Source of the DNA: a bacterium | Lineage (GTDB): Bacteria > Sysuimicrobiota > Sysuimicrobiia > Sysuimicrobiales > Humicultoraceae | Assembly: GCA_031082185.1 (NCBI GenBank) | Contig: JAVHLI010000001.1 | Span: forward strand, 1-64,000 | Direction: 5' to 3' | Length of the DNA stretch: 64,000 bases | Shown: piece by piece, positions 16,916 through 25,185 of the stretch | Position numbering within the stretch: the first letter of the stretch is position 1 | Layout of the letters: the number at the start of each line of letters is the position of its first letter | Program-made: the position numbers and the translations under genes | Notes under the pieces: generated by a model | What the model saw: only the letters and a program-made list of their open reading frames with translations | Database searches by the model: none | Told to the model about the DNA's origin: nothing

Positions 16916-17238
16916 CGAAGATCACCCGTTTCTTCCGGTGCAAGTTCGAACCTACCTGGTCCCGGTGAATGAGCCGAGGACGTATCCGGCGGCGATCAGG
17001 TTACCCGTAGGGCACTCGATGTTGGTCCCGGTCAGGGGCGAATGGTCGCCCTCCGCCACCCCGCTCGCCATACGGAACCTCGGGACAGTCAGGTGGCCGT
17101 GTGCTCGTCGAGCAGCAGCGCACGTAGACACCCTGCGGTTGTACTCGCTCAAAGAGGAATGCCCGCGACGGGTCCGATGGGGACATTCCGCGGTGCCGCT
17201 CCTCAATGGAAGACGGGCGATGGATTACACGGCCGGCA

Positions 17239-17286
17239 GGATATGACCCCAGTCATATCCCCGCCCCGCAAAGATGTGACTGGGGT
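17239..17286 (+). promoter_or_regulatory. Two overlapping inverted repeats upstream of the NarL-type kinase gene
   Basis: GGATATGAC-CCCA-GTCATATCC (17239-17260) is a perfect 9-bp palindrome. Its right part also belongs to a second perfect repeat, ACCCCAGTCA (17246-17255) with TGACTGGGGT (17277-17286). The two hairpins share bases and exclude each other. This is either a dimer-protein operator or an RNA switch ahead of the two-component genes. The rest of 16916-17528 shows no gene that I can support, apart from an open extension of the kinase frame from 17358. Confidence 0.55.
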
Positions 17287-17528
17287 GAGACGACAGGGAC
17301 GCCCTGCGGCGCTAGGTTGAGAGCGTCAGACAGACACGACGGAGGCCGACAGGAGCGGTGTTTGAAGGATTCCTTATCGATCTGGCCCGCCTGGCGAACC
17401 TCGACCCTGTGGAGATGTTCCATCCCACAGCCGGCCGCAGGCGCCGGGATGGGAGACCGCGTGTCGAAGTCTTCCGCCGAGCCCGCCTCATCACGGGTGG
17501 GGCAGGCGATGCAGGAGGTGGCGATCTG

Positions 17529-18740
17529 ATGTCAGGCGGCGTGCTGCGTCTCTTCTCGTTCGCACGGTATGGGTTCTATCTCTTCCTGATGATCTCATAT
17601 GCTACGGGTTGGCCTCCGCTTCCCCCTGGCCGGCTGCCCCTGGTGATGGGTCTCCTCCTGGCGCTCGCGCTGATCGGTGTCGTGCTGGGCCGCGGCCTCC
17701 GGAGCCGGACCGTCGCCCAGGGGCTGGTTGCCGCGGAAGTGGTCCTGATCTTTGCGATCGGGGTGCTCGTCCAGGCCCGGGGGCTGTTTGCCATCCTGTA
17801 CTTCATCACGGTGGCCGAGGCGGTCTTTGCGTTTGCCCGGCCGATGCCTGTAGTCGCGGCGTGTTATGCCCTGCTGGGGGTCAACCTGGCGCTGGCGACC
17901 CCGGCGCCGTTCTTCTGGGCGGTTGCCGGGCCGCTCTTGGGCTACGCGCCCGGGTTTGCGGCCTTTGCCGGCCTTAGCCTGCTGGTGGCGGAGCACGACC
18001 GGGGCCGCCGCGAGATCGCGACCCTCTACCGGCGCCTGGAAGAGGCGCACCGGGAGTTGCAGCGCCACGCCGCCCAGGTGGAGCAGCTCGCCGTCGTACG
18101 CGAGCGGGCTCGGCTGGCGCAGGAGGTCCACGATACGGTCGCCCACGCCCTCACGGGAATCATCGTCCAGGTGGATGCCGCCGGGCGCCTGATGCATGAG
18201 CAGCCGGACCGTGCAGCGGATGCCCTTGGCAAGGCTGAGGCGCAGGCCCGAGCGGGGATGGAGGAGGTCCGGCGCACAGTCCAGGCCCTGCGGCCTGAGG
18301 CTCTGGAGGCCGCTGGCGGCCTGGCGGCGATGCGGCGGCTGGCGCAGGAGTTTCAGGACAGCACCGGCATCACGGTGGCGCTGCAGACCCAAGGTTCACC
18401 CCGTCCCCTGCCTGCCGCAGCAGAGGTGGTGCTCTATCGCGCCCTGCAGGAGGCGCTCACCAACGCCGCCCGCCACGGGCAGGCCCGGCGGGTGGAGGCT
18501 ACCGTCCAGTACGCCGGTGAGGATGTGGAGTTGCGCGTCACCGATAATGGGAGGGGGACCAACGCGTTCCGCCCTGGGGTCGGTCTCTCAGGCATCGCCG
18601 AGCGCGCCGAGAGCCTGGGCGGATGGGCCAGGTTCGACGGGCGGCCCAGGGAGGGGTTCCAGGTGACCGTGTTCGTGCCGGCGCAGACGACTGAGGCCTC
18701 GTCCGCCCAGCCGCCACAGCCAGATCCGAGGGGCTACTAA
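17529..18740 (+). CDS. NarL-type sensor histidine kinase (HisKA_3)
   Basis: Membrane kinase with about six N-terminal hydrophobic segments (for example LPLVMGLLLALALIGVVLG and FAAFAGLSLLV), a coiled-coil linker, then the HisKA_3 box ARLAQEVHDTVAHALTGIIV with the phosphorylated His. The ATPase domain has N-box EALTNAARHG and G-boxes DNGRGTN and GVGLSGIAERAESLGG. No periplasmic sensor domain is seen, so it probably senses membrane state. I chose the ATG at 17529 because AGGAGGTGG lies upstream; the frame is open to 17358. The stop TAATG overlaps the regulator start. Confidence 0.88.
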   Translation: MSGGVLRLFSFARYGFYLFLMISYATGWPPLPPGRLPLVMGLLLALALIGVVLGRGLRSRTVAQGLVAAEVVLIFAIGVLVQARGLFAILYFITVAEAVFAFARPMPVVAACYALLGVNLALATPAPFFWAVAGPLLGYAPGFAAFAGLSLLVAEHDRGRREIATLYRRLEEAHRELQRHAAQVEQLAVVRERARLAQEVHDTVAHALTGIIVQVDAAGRLMHEQPDRAADALGKAEAQARAGMEEVRRTVQALRPEALEAAGGLAAMRRLAQEFQDSTGITVALQTQGSPRPLPAAAEVVLYRALQEALTNAARHGQARRVEATVQYAGEDVELRVTDNGRGTNAFRPGVGLSGIAERAESLGGWARFDGRPREGFQVTVFVPAQTTEASSAQPPQPDPRGY

Positions 18741-19471
18741 TGGTGCGCGAGCGTGCAGTCCGCACGGAGCCGATCCGCATCCTCATTGCCGACGACCATA
18801 CCCTGATGCGGGAGGGGCTGCAGACCATCCTGGAGACCCAGCCGGACCTGCGCGTGGTGGGCCTGGCCGCCACCGGCGCAGAGGCCGTGGCGCAGGTCCA
18901 GGCTTTGCACCCCGACCTAGTACTGATGGACGTGCGGATGCCGGAGATGGATGGGGTCGAGGCCGCCCGGCGCATTAGCGAGATCGCCCCGCAGGTGCAG
19001 GTCCTCATGCTCTCGGCCTTTGATGATGACGTCTACGTCATCGAGGCGCTGAAGGCCGGAGCGGTCGGATACCTGCTGAAGGACTTCCCGTCCGAGGAGC
19101 TGATCAAGGCGATCCGGACCGTGCACCACAGCCAAGGCATCCTCATCCCTCCCGCCATCGCAGCCAGGGTGCTGGGTGATCTAGCCAAGGGGGGTCCTCG
19201 GCCCGAGCAGGCGAGCGTAGCCGAGATGGCGCGATCAGGGGTCACGACCGAAGGGGCCCGGCTGGCCGAGCCCCTCACGCCCCGCGAGGAAGACATCCTC
19301 CGCCTGGTGGCGCGGGGGCGGTCGAACCAGGAGATCGCTCAGGCCCTCTATCTGGCGGAGGGCACGGTCAAGAACTACATCAGCCGGATCTACGCGAAGC
19401 TCCCTGCCCGCGACCGCGCCCAGGCGGTGCTGTTCGCCATCGAGCGCGGGCTGACAGAGCCCTCCGGCTGA
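18740..19471 (+). CDS. NarL/FixJ-family response regulator
   Basis: Partner of the upstream kinase, joined by a TAATG overlap. Receiver domain: ILIADDHTLMREGLQTIL, phosphoacceptor Asp in LVLMDVRMPEMDGVEA, and switch Lys in YLLKDFPSEEL. The C-terminal LuxR-type HTH reads LTPREEDILRLVARGRSNQE and LAEGTVKNYISRIYAKL. A linker of about 35 residues joins them. The target may be the palindrome at 17239-17260, which is inference. The 211 bases after it, up to 19682, hold no gene I can support. Confidence 0.92.
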   Translation: MVRERAVRTEPIRILIADDHTLMREGLQTILETQPDLRVVGLAATGAEAVAQVQALHPDLVLMDVRMPEMDGVEAARRISEIAPQVQVLMLSAFDDDVYVIEALKAGAVGYLLKDFPSEELIKAIRTVHHSQGILIPPAIAARVLGDLAKGGPRPEQASVAEMARSGVTTEGARLAEPLTPREEDILRLVARGRSNQEIAQALYLAEGTVKNYISRIYAKLPARDRAQAVLFAIERGLTEPSG

Positions 19472-19682
19472 CGCCGGCAGGTGCGCCTCCGCAAGAGACG
19501 GTGAGGCGCAGAGGGTGGGCACGCACCAAGGCCGGTGGGGGTCTGTGTGGTCGGTGCTGCCTGAGAGATTCGAGTGGAAGACGCGCCCACGGCCAGACCT
19601 CCCGGGTCGCCAGGACAGTCTGGCGTAGAGACGCACCAACGGTCGCAGCAGGAGTCGCGCCTCATCGTCTTCTGAGTCCATC

Positions 19683-20510
19683 ATGGATGGCCGACAGCTG
19701 AGCCGAGCGCTCAACGATGCGTTTGCCACCTGGCTTGCAGGGTCCGAAGCCCGGGCGCTGCACCACTCGCTGAAGGGCTCCTGTGAGGCCCTCAGGCGGT
19801 TTTGCTCGCTGCAGGAAGCCGTCACTCTTCTCCGCGACGTCGCCGGCGGCGACTACCAGACCAAGGACGCGCTGCTACGCGCGTTCGTGGAGGCCTATCA
19901 GCGGGACGGGAACCCTCACCGGCCGGCGCTCTTGTTGCTGGGCGCCCTCCAGCCAGGGTTGAGCCACCTGTTCCACCAGCACGCCGGGCGCTGGCCGGGA
20001 TTGGAGGACGCCGAGCTGTGGGCGCAGATCACGGTGTCCTTGCTTGAGGTAGCCGCCTCGTACAGCCTCGCCCGCCGCCCGCACCGGGTGGCCAAGAACC
20101 TGCTCCTGGACACCCTGCGCCGCACGCTTCGCTGGCTCCACGCGCACCACGGCCAGCGAAAGACGCCGCGTGCCCGGCGTGCGGACGACGAGGTGTCGAT
20201 TGAGATGATCGAGGCCATGCCCTACCTCCAGGCCCTGGTGCGGATCGGCGTGGTGGACGGCGAGGATGCCGCCATCCTGCTGGCGACGCGCGTCGTGGGC
20301 GAGCGGCTGCCGGTCCTGGCCCGGCAGCGGGGGGTTAGCTACGAGGCGCTGCGCAAGCGCCGACAGCGGGCGGAGCGGGCGATCTGGGAGCATTTGCAGG
20401 CTGCGGTCTGTCGGATCGCGCAGCGCGACAGGCTGGACCCGAACTCGGTGTCGCTGGCCGAGGCCCTGGAAGAAGTGATGCGCGATGTCCCACGCGCAGG
20501 GGGAAGTTGA
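19683..20510 (+). CDS. Uncharacterised protein with sigma-region-4-like C-terminal HTH
   Basis: I do not recognise the family of this 275-residue, Ala/Leu/Arg-rich protein. No membrane segment or signal peptide is seen. Residues about 205-245 look like a sigma region 4 or similar HTH: ILLATRVVGERLPVLARQRG followed by VSYEALRKRRQRAERAIWEH. A conserved-looking central helix bundle precedes it. It stands alone between the NarL-type regulator and a secreted protein, with a gap on the left. It may be an element-encoded transcription regulator. Confidence 0.55.
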   Translation: MDGRQLSRALNDAFATWLAGSEARALHHSLKGSCEALRRFCSLQEAVTLLRDVAGGDYQTKDALLRAFVEAYQRDGNPHRPALLLLGALQPGLSHLFHQHAGRWPGLEDAELWAQITVSLLEVAASYSLARRPHRVAKNLLLDTLRRTLRWLHAHHGQRKTPRARRADDEVSIEMIEAMPYLQALVRIGVVDGEDAAILLATRVVGERLPVLARQRGVSYEALRKRRQRAERAIWEHLQAAVCRIAQRDRLDPNSVSLAEALEEVMRDVPRAGGS

Positions 20511-20600
20511 CATATCGGGGTGAGATGGGACCCGGCAGAGGCCGTACCGATGGCGTCAGGGTTGCTCTGCCATTCCCAGAGACCTGCGAGGAGGCATTCC

Positions 20601-21173
20601 ATGAGGGTTGTGGCCGCACTCACGTTGATCCTGATTCTGCTCGCACCGCTGGCGCTTGCCGGAGCACCGGCGACCGTCACCGTGGTCGTCAGGCAGCCCC
20701 CGCTGCGCGTGGTGTTGAAGCTGGTGCCCGACTACGCTCTTGTGCTGGCCTTTGACCGGCCGATCGGTACGGTGGGCATCGGCGATGACACCCTCGTGGC
20801 CACGGCGGTTCGGGAAACGGACCTGATCATGAAGGCTCTCCGCCCGTCAGGGCGAACCAACCTCCTGGTATGGGCGGGGGACGTCCGGACGGTGTGGGAG
20901 ATCGTCGTCAACCGCGCTGAACGCACCGCTGACATCGTCCAGGTGATTACGCAGCAGCCGACCCCGCCACCCCCACCTCCGGCTGCCCCGCCCCAGGAGT
21001 CCTCGGTACCCCCAGCCAGCACGCCGCCGGCGCAGCCCGCCTCAAAGGGGCTCAATTCCAGCACCGCTGCTGTGGTTCCGACTACACCCGATCTTTCGAG
21101 AGGAGACAATGCGTGCTTCCGGCGTGGACGTTGTGAACCCGCGGGTAGAGCCAGTCACAGGCTTCCCTCCTGA
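20601..21173 (+). CDS. Secreted protein resembling the pilus/T2SS-secretin N-terminal domain
   Basis: A clear signal peptide (MRVVAALTLILILLAPLALA) is followed by about 85 residues like the pilus formation N-terminal domain of CpaC-type proteins: FDRPIGTVGIGDDTLVATAV and RPSGRTNLLVWAGD. The remainder is Pro-rich (TPPPPPPAAPPQ) and Ser/Ala-rich, and the last 25 residues look like random sequence, so the gene may be truncated or frameshifted near 21100. The ATG has GAGGAGG upstream. No other pilus genes are nearby. Confidence 0.6.
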   Translation: MRVVAALTLILILLAPLALAGAPATVTVVVRQPPLRVVLKLVPDYALVLAFDRPIGTVGIGDDTLVATAVRETDLIMKALRPSGRTNLLVWAGDVRTVWEIVVNRAERTADIVQVITQQPTPPPPPPAAPPQESSVPPASTPPAQPASKGLNSSTAAVVPTTPDLSRGDNACFRRGRCEPAGRASHRLPS

Positions 21174-21249
21174 AACATCGAGCTCGAGTCCTCCGGCAAC
21201 ACACCTTGATAGACTCAACTGGTGCGTTGCCTGGAGATACTTCCGCTAG
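21109..21249 (+). CDS. Possible 46-residue ORF with a good ribosome site
   Basis: AGGAG lies directly upstream of an ATG (spacing only about 3-4 bases), and a 46-codon frame follows (MRASGVDVVNPRVEP start). It overlaps the 3' end of the secreted-protein gene in another frame. It has no recognisable features; it may be chance or part of the decayed 3' end of that gene. Confidence 0.15.
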   Translation: MRASGVDVVNPRVEPVTGFPPETSSSSPPATHLDRLNWCVAWRYFR

Positions 21250-21338
21250 AGGCCGAACCTATCCGGCTCTGTCGTCTTTGCGGAAATCAATCCAGCTCAA
21301 ACTGTCGAATTGCTCGTGGAGCGCTCGCGAGCACATGG

Positions 21339-22004
21339 TCAGGTCGCGTCCGCACTTCGGAAGCGAATCTCACAGAACGTCCTGGCCCTCTGCCATTTCT
21401 CCTTGTCCTTGTCTCGTGGTGCGTCCTGCTCCTGCCTCCGTAGCGTGGCCAATACATCCCCCTCGGCGGCCCAGGTCCAGTCAAGGGCGTACTCCAGCGG
21501 ATCGCCCTCTTTCGCCGGGACGGGGTATTTCACAGCAGCCCGGTGGTCGCAGAGCCACTCCGTGAAGCCGGGCAATGTTTGACAGGAATGATGGTAGGCC
21601 CCGCCTACCCATTGCTGGCGCGTCTCCGTCTGATGGGCGTCGATAATCGGCTGACCGATGAAGATGTCGTTCTGCGAATCTATCACGCACTTCCCGAACG
21701 CGACGCCGACGCGGAGGGGCATGGAACCGATGCTCTGTCCAACAAGGAAGCAGAGCAGCATCGGAAGCACGTCCATCGCGCCTTCGGCAGGCGCCCAGAG
21801 CAGGACCGTGTCGCTGAATACTGCGCCGTCGACGATGAGCAGGGGTTCACTTCGCGGCTTGTAGCCGACCATACACTGAAAGGATCGAACCTGCCTCCTT
21901 AGCCCAAGGTAGTTCTCGTACACCGTTTCCAGCGGGTTTGTCCTGACCAAATGGGAGAACCCCAGCACGTCACATACTGCAACTAGATATTCGCCGATCG
22001 CCAT
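21339..22004 (-). CDS. Class III nucleotidyl cyclase-like protein
   Basis: A 221-residue soluble protein. The start, YLVAVCDVLGFSHLV, resembles the first metal-binding segment of class III adenylate/guanylate cyclases (DxxGF), and VDGAVFSDTVLLWAP the second Asp segment (FSDT). MPLRVGVAFGKCVIDS and IFIGQPIIDAHQTETRQQW match the later strand and helix of that fold. Both metal aspartates are kept; the substrate-specifying Lys/Asp are not obvious. It could be a true cyclase, including a defence-type pyrimidine cyclase, or a degenerate relative. No membrane effector gene is adjacent. A small ORF lies 12 bases upstream. Confidence 0.55.
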   Translation of the reverse strand: MAIGEYLVAVCDVLGFSHLVRTNPLETVYENYLGLRRQVRSFQCMVGYKPRSEPLLIVDGAVFSDTVLLWAPAEGAMDVLPMLLCFLVGQSIGSMPLRVGVAFGKCVIDSQNDIFIGQPIIDAHQTETRQQWVGGAYHHSCQTLPGFTEWLCDHRAAVKYPVPAKEGDPLEYALDWTWAAEGDVLATLRRQEQDAPRDKDKEKWQRARTFCEIRFRSADAT

Positions 22005-22016
22005 GTCGGGCGCCCC

Positions 22017-22289
22017 CTAGATTCGATCCTTCGTCACCCCGTGCTTCGGGTGGGGCCAGCCTAGGAGGAACATGGCGAACTGCCTGGCGTCCCTTGTGCG
22101 ATGGCCCACGAGCCGCCCCTTGAGGGCTGCGACTCCCAGGTGGCGCTCAATTCCCTGAGGGCCTTCTCCAAGAATCGTTCGAACGGCGTCTTCATGCGTC
22201 CTGCCTCCGGGTGTTGCTGGGTAACCATTCAGCCTACCTCTCGCGGAACCGTTCCCTCCTTGGAGGTCCATATCCGACACGCTTTCCAT
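22017..22289 (-). CDS. Small uncharacterised ORF upstream of the cyclase-like gene
   Basis: This 90-codon frame ends 12 bases before the cyclase-like start on the same strand, so the two could form an operon. The protein begins MESVSDMDLQGGNGSARG and has no motif I know. No strong ribosome site is evident. It could be a spurious frame; the spacing is the only support. Confidence 0.3.
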   Translation of the reverse strand: MESVSDMDLQGGNGSARGRLNGYPATPGGRTHEDAVRTILGEGPQGIERHLGVAALKGRLVGHRTRDARQFAMFLLGWPHPKHGVTKDRI

Positions 22290-22462
22290 CTGCTGTGCTC
22301 TTGCGAGTTCCCCTGCTGAACGGCCCGTCCTCCACTCTGACCCAGCAGGTGCCGCTACTTGGCTTGATGCCAGGTAACATCAGCCCTGAAGCACAGCCAC
22401 CGCAGCAACGCGGAGGAAGTACCTTCCCTGAAGCGCGACCTCCAGGCAACATCTCATGCGAT

Positions 22463-22981
22463 TCACCCCGCCATTCCGCACCGCGGGCAGCGCAGTTCCG
22501 TGTCTCCCATATGCAAGAGTGCCAGCCCGCAGTTGGAACAGAGCAGGTGTTCCACAACAAAGGCGGTCAAAGGGCGCCGGCCTCCCCGCCTGGGCACCCG
22601 CTCGAACTTGCGCCTGATGCGCTGGAGAGCGTTGTCAATCACCTTCATGCTACGGCCCAGACTGCCTGCCATCTCCTCGTAAGACTTGCCCTCCAGGTAG
22701 GCGGCCAGCGCCCTGTACTCCAGCTCATTGAGCACGATCCTGCCCGGCAGCGGCAGCCCTTCCCCCTCTGCCACAAGCGCTTCGTATATTGGACACAGAG
22801 CATTACGCCGGCATCGTGCGCACTTCCGGATGTGCCGAAGGAGGCGCAGTCTTGGCGCAAGACGATATCTCGCCCCGCCGCTCTCGTTACCCATTCCCAA
22901 TTCCGCTTTCTTGAAACATGATTTCGTGTTCCAGACAGGCAATACTTTTCCCTGCGCATCTTCCATCATGACTCGCGACAT
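22463..22981 (-). CDS. Sigma-like HTH protein with C-terminal zinc ribbon
   Basis: From the ATG at 22981 the protein is about 172 residues. It has a Cys cluster (IRKCARCRRNALCPIYE), a sigma-region-4-like HTH (LNELEYRALAAYLEGKSYEE then GRSMKVIDNALQRIRRKFE), and a C-terminal zinc-ribbon pair (CSNCGL and CPRCG). Such proteins occur in mobile elements as late-gene or plasmid-type regulators. The frame is open upstream to 23197 but that part looks non-coding. The start is uncertain since no clear ribosome site is visible. Confidence 0.6.
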   Translation of the reverse strand: MSRVMMEDAQGKVLPVWNTKSCFKKAELGMGNESGGARYRLAPRLRLLRHIRKCARCRRNALCPIYEALVAEGEGLPLPGRIVLNELEYRALAAYLEGKSYEEMAGSLGRSMKVIDNALQRIRRKFERVPRRGGRRPLTAFVVEHLLCSNCGLALLHMGDTELRCPRCGMAG

Positions 22982-23132
22982 TTGATGAGCCGTTTCTTCG
23001 CGCTCAAACCCGACCCGAACCGCTCGCGAATGGTCATGTCTCCAGGCTCGATGGCCGCCGGTGCGGTCGCTGGTGTCCTGGGCCTGACGCCACGCGTGGC
23101 GGCTGAAGCCCTCGCTTTGATCACAGCCCCCC

Positions 23133-23325
23133 TCAATGGTCGGGGGAAAGAACGAAGACGGTCTTGCCGTAGTCCTTGGAGTCCTCCCAGAAGTCACCCA
23201 TGAGGTGCGTGGCGAAAAGCACTTTCAGATCTATCTTCGGATGCTCGGCCACCTTCTTCACCTCGCCAAGCAGTAACCATCCAGACTTGTGTTCGCAGGC
23301 GTCCCGGCAGTGCTTGCAGGAGCAA
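23133..23325 (-). pseudogene. C-terminal gene fragment, Cys/His-containing
   Basis: After an in-frame stop near 23330 the minus strand reads CSCKHCRDACEHKSGWLLL, then EVKKVAEHPKIDLKVLFATH and a plausible end FWEDSKDYGKTVFVLSPDH before TGA. Composition and codon use look protein-like, unlike the flanks, but there is no start codon with a ribosome site. I read it as the 3' remnant of a broken gene of unknown family. Confidence 0.3.
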
Positions 23326-23426
23326 GGTCAGACCCTCGCCACCTCCGCTGTCCCGCCCTGACGTTCGGATTCCGTCTCGCCGGTCGCCGCGCGGCCGGGA
23401 CGGCGCACTCGATGGCTCGGCCTGAA

Positions 23427-23590
23427 GCGCGAGGTGGCGCGGGACGATCTGCGGCAAAGCGGCGAGTCGTCTGGAGGTCACGGGCATCACGTGCAAGGTA
23501 GCCTGTCCCGACGGCGAGAGCCGAGGACATTTCCGGGTGAAGGAGGTGGTGGCGGAGGGGGAGTGCGGAAGTGACAAGTGCATACGGTGA
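23427..23590 (+). pseudogene. C-terminal gene fragment ahead of the SWIM-protein gene
   Basis: The plus strand after an in-frame TGA reads ICGKAASRLEVTGITCKVAC, then PDGESRGHFRVKEVVAEGEC and ends GSDKCIR before TGA. It looks like the tail of a Cys-containing protein and overlaps the next gene's start by 20 bases. No start codon is present, so I treat it as debris or a frameshifted gene end. Confidence 0.25.
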
Positions 23591-24464
23591 CCGGCTACAG
23601 GTTGAGGACGGGTCTGCTAAGTCCGCGGATTCGTCGGAAGCGTACGGCCTGTTGGCGTCGGACGAGGAGCGGCCTGTCGTTGAAGAGCCGCAGCCGGGCC
23701 TGTACTATCGGCTGCACCCGGACGCGCGCGGTGGCATCGTCCTGACAGAGGTGCTGCGCCGTCGCGGACCGGACGGCCGGCGCGTGGTGCTGACCCGCTA
23801 CGTGTCCGGCTCCAGACGCAACGGGCGCTCCTGTACCTGCGGCTTGTGGCGGCGCGCGGGGACCTGCTTCCACCTCGTCAGCGTGGAGTGGGCCCTGGCC
23901 GAGGCCGCCCGAGCGAAGCCGCTGTTGTCGACCTGCAGTGAGGAGGACCGGCATCTCTTCGTCTGCGGGGCATGCGGCGGCGACGCCTCGACCGGCTGGC
24001 GACGCGGACGCTCGCTCCTCTGTACGGCGTGTCTGGAGGAGCGGCGGCTGCGCGAGAGGCCGGCGGTCGAACGGCAGCGCGAGACTGGCTTCTGCGCCCG
24101 ATGCGGGATGCTGGCTGCGGGCCTGGTGGCTGTGGTCGGGGATCGATACTGCCCGGCGTGTGCCGGGGAGGTCCTCGCCCGGCTGCCCGGACTCGTGGCC
24201 CGGCTCTACCGCAAGATCGAGGCGTGTGAGCGGTTCTCGCAGCGCTGCCTCCGGCTGACAGGCAGGCGAAGCGAGGAGGCGGATCTCTACGCTTCCGATC
24301 TTCGTCGCACGGTGGCCTGGCTCAGGCCGCAGGCCGTGGAGCAGTTCAGGCAGCAGCTTCTTGCTCGCCTGAAAGCTCGGAAGGTCATACCGCCGGTTGC
24401 CGCCCCGGTACTGCCAGCGGGGGAGGCGACGTCGGTGGCGTTCGAGGGCGTACCTGCAGCATGA
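23571..24464 (+). CDS. SWIM zinc-finger protein with additional CxxC zinc ribbons
   Basis: A 297-residue protein of unknown function. Residues about 87-106 form a SWIM-type CxC...CxH motif (SCTCGLWRRAGTCFHLVSVE). Two or more CxxC pairs follow: FVCGACGG with LCTACLEE, and FCARCGM with YCPACAGE. This is a chain of zinc-binding units that usually bind nucleic acid or proteins. The C-terminal part is helical and basic (RQQLLARLKARK). The GTG start at 23571 is tentative. It lies in the island next to a winged-helix protein gene. Confidence 0.65.
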   Translation: MTSAYGDRLQVEDGSAKSADSSEAYGLLASDEERPVVEEPQPGLYYRLHPDARGGIVLTEVLRRRGPDGRRVVLTRYVSGSRRNGRSCTCGLWRRAGTCFHLVSVEWALAEAARAKPLLSTCSEEDRHLFVCGACGGDASTGWRRGRSLLCTACLEERRLRERPAVERQRETGFCARCGMLAAGLVAVVGDRYCPACAGEVLARLPGLVARLYRKIEACERFSQRCLRLTGRRSEEADLYASDLRRTVAWLRPQAVEQFRQQLLARLKARKVIPPVAAPVLPAGEATSVAFEGVPAA

Positions 24465-24585
24465 TGCAGCAGCAAATCTACTGCCGCCACCTCCACTCCC
24501 AGCGGAGGGCTGGACACTGTCCAGCTCCTCACCGGGAGCGGAGACTCGACGCCCCGGTTCGCTTCCCCCACCACCTTTTCTGGCG

Positions 24586-25173
24586 ATGTCCCTTTCGCTC
24601 ACGCCCCGAGACCACAGCATATTCCTCGATCTGAAGGATCAGGGAGCAGCCACGGCCGAGGATCTGCTTCCCTGGTTTCCCTCAGCGTCGGCGCTGAGGA
24701 TGCGCCTTCTGCAGATCGTGCGGGCAGGGTACGTCGAGATCGTCGGCCATGACAATGGCCGACGGGTCTATGCGCTAGGCCCCCGAGGCAAGCGACACCT
24801 GGGTATCAATTCCAACTGGCGCACGCGCCCGCAGGAAGCCCTCCGTCAGGTGCTGTGGCGGCGGTGCCATGCGCAGTTGGTGGCACAAGGGTATCGGCGG
24901 ATAGGGGGCTGGCGTGGCGGGGTAGGACTGTATCGCGGGATCTCAGGCCCGGCGCTGGCCGTGCAGGTCTTTGGCGCCAGGCCATCAACCTGTCACATCC
25001 ACACGCTCCTCAAGCGGCATCGCCCGGCGCTGATACGTGAGGGAGCGGTGCTGTGCGTGTTCAGCCCCTCAGAATTCGAGTTTGCAGAGGCTGGTGGCTG
25101 GCTCCTCGTTGGTTGTGTGGAGACCTCGTCACTTGTCAGTCCAGATCCAAAGGGGTCTGCCGGTACTCGTTGA
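24586..25173 (+). CDS. Winged-helix protein of the replication-relaxation type
   Basis: The 195-residue protein begins with a winged helix-turn-helix: HSIFLDLKDQGAATAEDLLP, then SALRMRLLQIVRAGYVEIV and the wing GRRVYALGPRGKRHLG. This layout matches the N-terminal part of replication-relaxation (Replic_Relax) proteins found in plasmids and integrative elements of high-GC Gram-positives. The second half has no clear motif. I chose the ATG at 24586; the frame is open to 24397. Directly downstream is an IS256 remnant, so the gene sits at the edge of the island. Confidence 0.55.
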   Translation: MSLSLTPRDHSIFLDLKDQGAATAEDLLPWFPSASALRMRLLQIVRAGYVEIVGHDNGRRVYALGPRGKRHLGINSNWRTRPQEALRQVLWRRCHAQLVAQGYRRIGGWRGGVGLYRGISGPALAVQVFGARPSTCHIHTLLKRHRPALIREGAVLCVFSPSEFEFAEAGGWLLVGCVETSSLVSPDPKGSAGTR

Positions 25174-25185
25174 TGAGGCGCGAGG

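Noticed and set aside
14945-25180. Complete att-flanked element from tRNA-Glu to the IS256 remnant
   Set aside because: I could not find a second copy of the tRNA 3' end in the window, so the right limit cannot be stated.
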